Assembly: GCF_000449425.2 (NCBI RefSeq) | Contig: NZ_AVHW01000089.1 | Coordinates: 186,001 to 250,000, forward strand | Source of the DNA: Clostridioides difficile CD160 | GTDB taxonomy: Bacteria; Bacillota; Clostridia; Peptostreptococcales; Peptostreptococcaceae | Reading direction: 5' to 3' | DNA length: 64,000 bases | Shown here: positions 59,262 to 64,000 of the stretch, piece after piece | How positions within the stretch are numbered: the stretch's first letter is position 1 | Layout: each line of letters begins with the position of its first letter | Program-made: the position numbers and the translations under genes | The notes under the pieces: model-generated | What the model was told of the DNA's origin: nothing | The model's database searches: none | The model's input: only the letters and a program-made list of their open reading frames with translations

Positions 59262-60338
59262 ATGAGCACAAATCATGGAGCTAATTTATATAGTTTATCT
59301 AGTAAGTATGGCTTTTCAAAGGAAGAATTTATGGATTTTAGTTCAAATATCAATCCTTTTGGTACATCAAGTTTAGCCAAACAGTACATTGTAAACAATA
59401 TAGATATGGTATCTATGTATCCTGACCCCGATTACATAGACTTAAAAACTTCTATATCCAATTACTGCAAATGTTCTATAGATAATATAGTACTTGGTAG
59501 TGGAGCTACAGAATTAATTTCATCATTTATACATACAATTAACCCTAAACAAGCACTTTTACTTTCTCCTGCTTATTCAGAATATGAAAAAGAGCTATCT
59601 AAAATTAATTGTTCTATAGATAAATACTTTGCCAAAGAAGAGGATAATTTTCATATAAATTTAGAAACTCTTATAAAAACTATTAACTCTAAAGATTATG
59701 ATTTGGTTGTAATCTGCAACCCTAGCAATCCTACTGGATTTGCATTTACTAAAATAGAAGTGAGAGAGATTTTAAAAAACACAGACTCATTTTTGATGAT
59801 TGATGAGACTTATGTAGAGTTTACTGATACAGACATATACTCTTGTACTCAATTAGTTGATGATTATCATAATTTATTTGTTATAAGAGGTACATCAAAA
59901 TTTTTTTCAACACCTGGCATAAGACTTGGATATGGCCTTATATCTAACACTGATGTTAAAACTGAAATAAATAAAAATCTAGATTTATGGAATATAAATA
60001 TAATAGCTTCCAAAATGGGAGAAATCATGTTTAGTGATTCAAATTTTATATCAAGCACTATTTCTTTAATGAATACTGAAAGAGATTATTTACTTAAAGA
60101 ACTTAAAAACATTAAGCACTTAGATGTGTATGATACTAAAGGTAATTTCATACTATGTAAAATTAAAACAAAGGAATTTACCGCTAAAGCTCTTCGTGAG
60201 AAATTAATTCCTCAAAAGATAATAATAAGAGATTGTTATTCATTTGAAGGTTTAGATGAATATTTCTTTAGAGTATGTATACTAAAACCTAATGAAAACA
60301 AATTATTAATACCATCTCTTAAATCAATTTTCAAATAG
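59262..60338 (+). CDS. PLP aminotransferase, CobD (threonine-phosphate decarboxylase)/HisC-like
   Basis: 358 residues, fold-type I PLP enzyme. The start (STNHGANLYSLSSKYG and MDFSSNINPFG) is characteristic of CobD-like proteins. NPSNPTGF (153-160), DETYVEF (181-187) and the PLP lysine K213 in RGTSKFFSTPGIRLGYG are present. Threonine-phosphate decarboxylase for cobalamin is the best guess; histidinol-phosphate aminotransferase is the alternative. No cobalamin or histidine genes are nearby. GGAGG is 8 bases before the chosen ATG; the longer frame starts in AT-rich leader. Confidence 0.82.
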   Translation: MSTNHGANLYSLSSKYGFSKEEFMDFSSNINPFGTSSLAKQYIVNNIDMVSMYPDPDYIDLKTSISNYCKCSIDNIVLGSGATELISSFIHTINPKQALLLSPAYSEYEKELSKINCSIDKYFAKEEDNFHINLETLIKTINSKDYDLVVICNPSNPTGFAFTKIEVREILKNTDSFLMIDETYVEFTDTDIYSCTQLVDDYHNLFVIRGTSKFFSTPGIRLGYGLISNTDVKTEINKNLDLWNINIIASKMGEIMFSDSNFISSTISLMNTERDYLLKELKNIKHLDVYDTKGNFILCKIKTKEFTAKALREKLIPQKIIIRDCYSFEGLDEYFFRVCILKPNENKLLIPSLKSIFK

Positions 60339-60370
60339 AAAAATCACTTTATTTTATAACTCTATATAAT

Positions 60371-60411
60371 ATAAAAATGAGTTATCTCTATACGAGATAA
60401 CTCATTTTTAT
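60371..60411. terminator. Bidirectional terminator
   Basis: Perfect 18-bp stem ATAAAAATGAGTTATCTC/GAGATAACTCATTTTTAT between convergent genes. Confidence 0.85.
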
Positions 60412-60422
60412 TTATTAACAAA

Positions 60423-61631
60423 CTAAGCACTTTGCTTTTCTTTGTTTCCTTTTTTACTCATTCCATCATTTATTTTATCAACAACTGCTGCTATTGCATT
60501 ATCTCCTGATACATTACATGCTGTACCAAAACTATCTTGAGTTAAGTATAAAGCTATCATTAAGCTCGCAAGACCACCATCTGATGGTATTCCAACCATT
60601 GGTAAGAAAGGAAGTGCACTCATTATAGCTCCCCCTGGTGCTCCTGGTGCTGCAACCATTGCTATACCTAACATTGCAATATAAGGGAATAATACACCTA
60701 TTCCATGTGGCATACCATTCATCATTAAAACTGCTGTTGTGAATCCTGTTATTGATATCATACTACCTGATAAATGTATTGTTGCACAAAGAGGCACAAC
60801 AAATTCTCTAATTTGCTTACTTACTCCATTTTTTTCTGCACAACCAACGTTAACTGGTATAGTTGCTGCTGAAGACTGAGTACCTATAGCTGTTAAATAT
60901 CCAGGTATTTGATTTTTTAACATTTTTACTGGATTTTTTCCTGAAAACATTCCTGATGCTGTAAATTGACATGCCATATACACAAAATGTAAAGGTATTA
61001 CCACTAAATAAACTTTCCAGAATACCCCTAATATTGTCCATACTTGCCCTGCTATAGTTATATTTGCAAAAGTTCCTGCTATGTATAAAGGTAATAAAGG
61101 TATAATTACTGTTGACAACGTTTTCGTCACAATTTCTTGGAATTCTTGGAAGAATTTAAATAAAGTTTCTCCCTTTCCATGATTTCTTAAAGCTGATATT
61201 CCAAGTCCCATTACAAATGCAAACACAATTGCTGCTGTTACATCCACCATAGGCTCTAATGGAATTGTGAAGATTGGAGCTAACATTCCTGCTTCTGGGT
61301 CTCCAATTTGACTTGCTACACTTGCATCAATAAAATTTGGGAAAATTAGCATAGATACTGCAAATGATAATAACCCAGCAATTAGAGTAGAACCATATGC
61401 TATTGCTGTAGTTATTCCTAATAATTTTCCTGCTCCTGTTGCTAAATCTGCTATACCTGCTGTTACAAACCCTATAATTATAAATGGTATGACAAACTTT
61501 AGGAATGCTGAGAATAGAGTACTAACTGTTACTAATATTTGTACAAGTATTTCTGGTGCATAACTTCCGATTAAAATACCGACTATGATACCGATGATTA
61601 GTTTGGGCACTAAACCTATTTTTTTCTTCAT
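60423..61631 (-). CDS. Dicarboxylate/amino acid:cation symporter (DAACS family)
   Basis: 402 residues, eight membrane segments plus re-entrant loops. Family marks are the serine-rich loop (TAIGTQSSAATIPVNVGCAE) and the last transport motif (DSFGTACNVSGDNAIAAVVD). Importer of C4-dicarboxylates, glutamate/aspartate or serine/threonine with Na+ or H+; the sequence does not decide which. GGAGGG lies 8 bases before the chosen ATG, and the upstream in-frame codon lacks a ribosome site. Confidence 0.9.
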   Translation of the reverse strand: MKKKIGLVPKLIIGIIVGILIGSYAPEILVQILVTVSTLFSAFLKFVIPFIIIGFVTAGIADLATGAGKLLGITTAIAYGSTLIAGLLSFAVSMLIFPNFIDASVASQIGDPEAGMLAPIFTIPLEPMVDVTAAIVFAFVMGLGISALRNHGKGETLFKFFQEFQEIVTKTLSTVIIPLLPLYIAGTFANITIAGQVWTILGVFWKVYLVVIPLHFVYMACQFTASGMFSGKNPVKMLKNQIPGYLTAIGTQSSAATIPVNVGCAEKNGVSKQIREFVVPLCATIHLSGSMISITGFTTAVLMMNGMPHGIGVLFPYIAMLGIAMVAAPGAPGGAIMSALPFLPMVGIPSDGGLASLMIALYLTQDSFGTACNVSGDNAIAAVVDKINDGMSKKGNKEKQSA

Positions 61632-61943
61632 AATATTTACCCTCCATAATTTTTTTAAATTAAGCATCCTTGTACATTGAATACTTAGCTAAATATTGGA
61701 TATCCACTTATTATGATAATAGAGTTTTAACTGTCCGTCAACAATTTAACCAGTTTTTGTTAATAAAAAAAAGAATAACATATATAAAGTGTTACTTTTA
61801 TTTATTTTATTTTATATATATGGCTATTTTTCAATATTTTTTAATGTTCAGACTATTTATTTTTTTAACTTTTGTCAGTTAGATGTCAGTAAAATATTTT
61901 ATCCACAATTTTTACATAACTTTTCCACAGTTTATCCACAACA
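61632..61943. other. Gap between the symporter and the BlaI gene, with DnaA boxes
   Basis: No gene seen. It contains the symporter leader, a weak hairpin around 61768-61802, an AT-only tract (61800-61830) and the three DnaA boxes at 61899-61940. Confidence 0.6.
61899..61940 (+). promoter_or_regulatory. Cluster of three DnaA boxes
   Basis: TTATCCACA at 61899-61907 and 61932-61940 match the DnaA consensus perfectly; TTTTCCACA at 61921-61929 has one difference. All have the same orientation and start 22 and 11 bases apart, in helical phase. Confidence 0.65.
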
Positions 61944-61981
61944 ATAAAAAGGTAGCACCTATTTACAGATGTTACCTTTTT
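61944..61981 (-). terminator. Terminator after the BlaI-type pair
   Basis: Stem AAAAAGGTAACA/TGCTACCTTTTT on the minus strand (one mismatch), followed by T residues; just past the stop. Confidence 0.75.
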
Positions 61982-61986
61982 ATCTA

Positions 61987-62370
61987 TCAATCTTCATCTT
62001 TCCAACTTTTTATCCAATCCCCTATTTCTAGTATTTTTTCTTCTGTTATTTCCTCTTTATCATGCAGCTTTGAAATTAATTCCGATAAAGGATTGTTATG
62101 TAAACCTCCAAAAATTCTTTTACCTTCCAGTTTCAAATATTCCTTTTCTTTCACTAATACTGTATAGTGTACATGTTTTCCAATTCGCTGAGATATTAAA
62201 AAACCTTTTTTAGTTAGTCTCGCTAAAAGTGTAATTGTGGTTGTATGTTTCCAGCCATACATTTTTTCTATCTCATCTGCAACATCTTTCGATATTACAG
62301 TTTTATAACCAGTATTCCATATGTATTTCATGATTTTTAGTTCTGCATCTGGTAATTTCTTATTTATCAT
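61987..62370 (-). CDS. BlaI/MecI/CopY-family repressor, copy 1
   Basis: 127 residues. Winged helix-turn-helix typical of the family (LPDAELKIMKYIWNTGYKTV, GWKHTTTITLLARLTKKGFL) and the dimerisation tail (GGLHNNPLSELISKLHDKEE). Such repressors are usually inactivated by a BlaR/MecR-type protease, which is not encoded here. It is the second gene of a likely two-gene operon, 25 bases after copy 2. Confidence 0.88.
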   Translation of the reverse strand: MINKKLPDAELKIMKYIWNTGYKTVISKDVADEIEKMYGWKHTTTITLLARLTKKGFLISQRIGKHVHYTVLVKEKEYLKLEGKRIFGGLHNNPLSELISKLHDKEEITEEKILEIGDWIKSWKDED

Positions 62371-62395
62371 AATATATCCCTTCTTTCTATAAAAC

Positions 62396-62791
62396 TCAAA
62401 CTTGTCTTTTTATCATATCTTTTATATTTGTTATGAATTTTTTAAAATTTTCTTCTACCATTTGATTTCTTTTATGTATAGTTGTAAATACTCGAGTAAA
62501 AAAATCATCATCTATATTTATATTTCTTTCTTCTCTTATAGCGTTTAAATATTCTTTTTTAGTTAATAATACTTCATAACTAAACTGAAAACCTATCCTC
62601 TTCTTTTTTAATACTTTCATCTTTACTAATCTTTTAAGTAAAATTTCTGTAGTACTTTTCCTCCATTTATACCTCTCCTGCATTGCTAAGATTATTTCTT
62701 TTTTAGATAGAATAGACTTTTTCCTCCACATATATTCCATTAACATTAGTTCTCCCCTGCGTAATTTGGCTATTACCTCTTGCTGCTCCAT
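62396..62791 (-). CDS. BlaI/MecI/CopY-family repressor-like protein, copy 2
   Basis: 131 residues. The same fold as copy 1 but more diverged and strongly basic (MEYMWRKKSILSKKEIILAM, YKWRKSTTEILLKRLVKMKV, LLTKKEYLNAIREERN). The C-terminal part is long and charged. GAGGAAGTG precedes the ATG. A heterodimer with copy 1 is possible. No beta-lactamase, copper ATPase or sensor-protease gene is nearby. Confidence 0.8.
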   Translation of the reverse strand: MEQQEVIAKLRRGELMLMEYMWRKKSILSKKEIILAMQERYKWRKSTTEILLKRLVKMKVLKKKRIGFQFSYEVLLTKKEYLNAIREERNINIDDDFFTRVFTTIHKRNQMVEENFKKFITNIKDMIKRQV

Positions 62792-62910
62792 CTTATGTCA
62801 CTTCCTCAACTTGTCTAACTTAAACTAATAATAGGAGCTTTTTAACACAAAAACTAGAGGTAAAATTTACCATATATTCTACTGTTTTAGTTTGTTTTTA
62901 TATATAAAAA

Positions 62911-62939
62911 ATATTATTCATGTCTATAAACTTATTCAA
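62911..62939 (-). promoter_or_regulatory. Possible promoter of the BlaI-type pair
   Basis: On the minus strand TTGAAT and TAATAT are spaced by 17 bases, followed about 40 bases later by the dyad GGTAAA/TTTACC, a candidate self-regulatory operator. Confidence 0.4.
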
Positions 62940-63212
62940 TTTTCAAACACATATAATGAATAATAACTAGTTGTATTGTATTGTTTTAATTGTAGAATAA
63001 TACTAAATTGGTAAAACTAGAGGAATTTAGTGGCATAAATATTTATTAAATAAGACTTGTAAAATGAGTTATAAGTTATATTGGTAAGTTATTAAAAACA
63101 TATACTCTTTTGATTTTATGAAAGTTTTTTAGGTGGGCAATAATATATATACTTAGAGATAAAATAAAATATATTTCTAGGATTCATAGTTTTATTTTTT
63201 GTTAAAATGCGA

Positions 63213-63218
63213 TATAAT
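63213..63218 (+). promoter_or_regulatory. -10 box of the predicted antisense RNA
   Basis: Perfect TATAAT with a poor TTTTAT-like -35 seventeen bases upstream. It would start a plus-strand RNA near 63225, running into the 3' end of the toxin gene. Confidence 0.4.
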
Positions 63219-63224
63219 AAAGAT

Positions 63225-63355
63225 GTAAAATCGTATCAAAAATAAAAAAGAAACTACAATCTATTAGCCTAGAGCGAAGTTTCAAATTCAAAATAATTTA
63301 AGTAATGATTTATTCATTGAAATCGTCTTGATTGCCGTCAGGACGATTTCTTAGT
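63225..63355 (+). ncRNA. Candidate antisense antitoxin RNA
   Basis: Predicted from the TATAAT at 63213-63218 to the hairpin GAAATCGTC/GACGATTTC (63319-63350), about 130 nt. It would be complementary to the last ~15 codons and the 3' untranslated part of the 58-residue hydrophobic peptide gene. Known type I antitoxins of C. difficile have this size and 3'-overlapping layout. No T run of good quality follows the hairpin, so the 3' end is uncertain. Confidence 0.45.
63243..63283 (-). terminator. Terminator of the toxin mRNA
   Basis: Minus-strand stem GAAACT/AGTTTC followed by TTTTTTATTTTT. The loop carries sequence complementary to the mRNA 5' leader. Confidence 0.6.
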
Positions 63356-63486
63356 TTATGTAAAGATTCTTTTAATTTACTTATAGAATCTAATAATCTT
63401 GTTATAGACTTTACTATTGTTGTAATAGATTTTATTATAATAGTAATATAATACGCTATAACAAGTATAAACATAAGTGTTTTCAT
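63310..63486 (-). CDS. Candidate type I toxin, 58-residue hydrophobic peptide
   Basis: Starts MKTLMFILVIAYYITIII, one membrane helix to about residue 20, then an amphipathic basic region (SITTIVKSITRLLDSISKLK) and a polar end (RNRPDGNQDDFNE). AGGGGGTG is five bases before the ATG; an ATG six codons earlier overlaps that site. Size and layout fit membrane-acting type I toxins. Support comes from the opposing RNA promoter, the complementary mRNA ends, and its place next to a small XRE regulator. A phage-derived holin-like protein or unrelated small membrane protein is the alternative. Confidence 0.6.
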   Translation of the reverse strand: MKTLMFILVIAYYITIIIKSITTIVKSITRLLDSISKLKESLHKLRNRPDGNQDDFNE

Positions 63487-63558
63487 ATACTCACCCCCTT
63501 TCATACGAAGGTGATTTCTGAAAACTTTCGCCCTTAGATTGTAGCCTCTTGCATTTTA

Positions 63559-63585
63559 ATTATAACATAATTTTACAACTATCAA
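63559..63585 (-). promoter_or_regulatory. Predicted promoter of the toxin mRNA
   Basis: On the minus strand TTGATA and a perfect TATAAT are spaced by 15 bases. The RNA would start near 63552, placing CTACAATCTA (63544 to 63535) within the first 20 nt. Confidence 0.45.
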
Positions 63586-63589
63586 ATAT

Positions 63590-63796
63590 CTATTCTATGT
63601 CTTTTTTTATTTCTATAATATCGTTTGGAGTACATTCAAAAGCTAAACATATTTTTTCAATCACTGCTAATGCAACATATTCATTCTTACTTAATTTTGA
63701 AAGAGTTCCATTACTTATATTTGCTCTTTCTTTAAATTCCATTTTTTTAATATTTTTATCAAACATCATTCTCCATAAAGGTTTATATGAAATCAT
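63590..63796 (-). CDS. Small XRE/Cro-type DNA-binding protein
   Basis: 68 residues, a single helix-turn-helix domain (KKMEFKERANISNGTLSKLS, EYVALAVIEKICLAFECTPN, DIIEIKKDIE) like phage Cro/CI-type or conjugative-element regulators. AGAGGTG precedes the ATG. A divergent gene is cut by the window end, with a dyad between the two. It probably represses its own and the divergent promoter. It may also mark the edge of an accessory island. Confidence 0.85.
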   Translation of the reverse strand: MISYKPLWRMMFDKNIKKMEFKERANISNGTLSKLSKNEYVALAVIEKICLAFECTPNDIIEIKKDIE

Positions 63797-63840
63797 TTTA
63801 TCACCTCTCTTGAGTAAATGATAACATCAATATTTCTATA

Positions 63841-63884
63841 ATGTCAAAATAAACTTCTATTTTATTAGAATTTTATATTGACAT
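63841..63884. promoter_or_regulatory. Operator dyad between the XRE gene and the divergent gene
   Basis: ATGTCAA-ATAAA and its approximate complement (TTTTATATTGACAT) form arms 44 bases end to end. Each arm contains a TTGACA -35 element for one of the two divergent promoters, so binding of a dimeric repressor would block both. Confidence 0.6.
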
Positions 63885-63906
63885 ACACTTTAAGACATAT
63901 TATATT
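63878..63906 (+). promoter_or_regulatory. Strong sigma-A promoter of the divergent gene
   Basis: Perfect TTGACA and TATATT with a 17-base spacer; the transcript starts near 63913. Confidence 0.75.
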
Positions 63907-63913
63907 TATAATA

Positions 63914-63952
63914 AGTTAGAAATTATTTCTATTAAATCAGAAATAATTCTAA
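63914..63952 (+). repeat. Inverted repeat at the start of the divergent transcript
   Basis: GTTAGAAATTATTTCT and AGAAATAATTCTAAC (one extra A) can form a long hairpin at the very 5' end of the mRNA, or a second operator. Confidence 0.7.
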
Positions 63953-63977
63953 CAATAAAATTAAAGGAGTAATATAA

Positions 63978-64000
63978 ATGTGTTTCAATACTTACATACT
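63978..64000 (+). CDS. Start of a gene cut by the window end
   Basis: ATG preceded by AAAGGAG at 7-8 bases; only MCFNTYI is visible. With the strong promoter and hairpin upstream it is probably a real gene controlled by the XRE protein. Nothing can be said of its function. Confidence 0.6.

Larger units (their letters stand above)
62792..63224. other. AT-rich gap upstream of the BlaI-type pair
   Basis: No coding frame supported. It holds a possible minus-strand promoter (62911-62939), the near-palindrome GGTAAAATTTACC (62859-62871) in the predicted leader, and two copies of AAACTAGAGG (62851-62860 and 63014-63023). Confidence 0.5.

Noticed and set aside
61670-62167. Plus-strand frames upstream of and across BlaI copy 1
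   Set aside because: No ribosome sites, Phe/Tyr/Ile-rich composition, and overlap with the DnaA boxes and the real minus-strand gene.
63254-63544. The repeated CTACAATCTA element read as transposon terminal inverted repeats
   Set aside because: Only about 290 bases lie between the copies, no transposase or target duplication is visible, and one copy sits in a terminator stem; a role in RNA pairing explains it better.

Overview
The window is AT-rich, low-GC Firmicute chromosome. Gene content and order (sigG-sigE-spoIIGA next to ftsZ, a spoVD/spoVE-type dcw cluster, the app oligopeptide permease, an alpha/beta SASP gene, DAP-type MurE) match Clostridioides difficile or a very close Peptostreptococcaceae relative. 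No rRNA, tRNA, CRISPR array, insertion sequence or complete prophage is visible.

Layout. 1-2.9 kb (minus strand): sporulation sigma genes sigG, sigE and the pro-sigma-E protease spoIIGA, after the 3'-cut end of a ylmC/ymxH-like gene. The spoIIGA promoter has the unusual 22-bp spacer known from Spo0A-activated spoIIG. 3.1-4.4 kb: an orphan sugar-type solute-binding lipoprotein. 4.6-19.7 kb (minus): ftsZ, sbp, two DUF881 genes, divIB, murG, spoVE, murD, mraY, murF, spoVD, an ftsL-like gene, rsmH and lgt. No ftsA, and no second SEDS or class B PBP gene, is present. 20.1-22.7 kb: paired M16 peptidase-like proteins. 23-29.6 kb: ychF, a GNAT-membrane fusion, an EAL phosphodiesterase with a decayed GGDEF domain, murE. 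29.8-32.8 kb: an AraC regulator and a CPA1 Na+/H+ antiporter. 32.9-38.6 kb: divergent appDF and appABC. 38.8-44.8 kb: a LysR regulator divergent from thiolase, CoA-transferase A/B, a 3-hydroxybutyrate dehydrogenase-like SDR and a GntP permease, which look like an acetoacetate/3-hydroxybutyrate module. 45.2-47 kb: a secreted CAP-domain protein with a 12-residue tandem repeat, then two gene remnants meeting at a palindrome. 47.2-51.8 kb: pyruvate:ferredoxin oxidoreductase and a PduL phosphotransacylase (acetyl-CoA to acetyl-phosphate). 51.9-55.7 kb: a flavoprotein, a GAF-PP2C phosphatase and small unknown proteins. 55.9-61.7 kb: sspA with a sigma-G-type promoter, a BaiN-like flavoprotein, a PAP2 phosphatase, hpt, a CobD/HisC-like aminotransferase and a DAACS symporter. 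61.9-64 kb: three helically phased DnaA boxes, two BlaI-type repressors, a probable unlisted type I toxin-antitoxin locus, and an XRE repressor with divergent promoters facing a gene cut by the window end.

The most interesting candidate is at 63.2-63.6 kb. A 58-residue hydrophobic peptide is encoded on an mRNA whose predicted 5' and 3' ends are complementary, as in hok-type fold-back mRNAs. An opposing promoter would make an antisense RNA of about 130 nt covering the 3' end. Other points worth following are the DnaA-box cluster, the leader ORF in front of ftsL, the large stem-loop between appA and appB, and the palindrome at the predicted start site of the PFOR gene.
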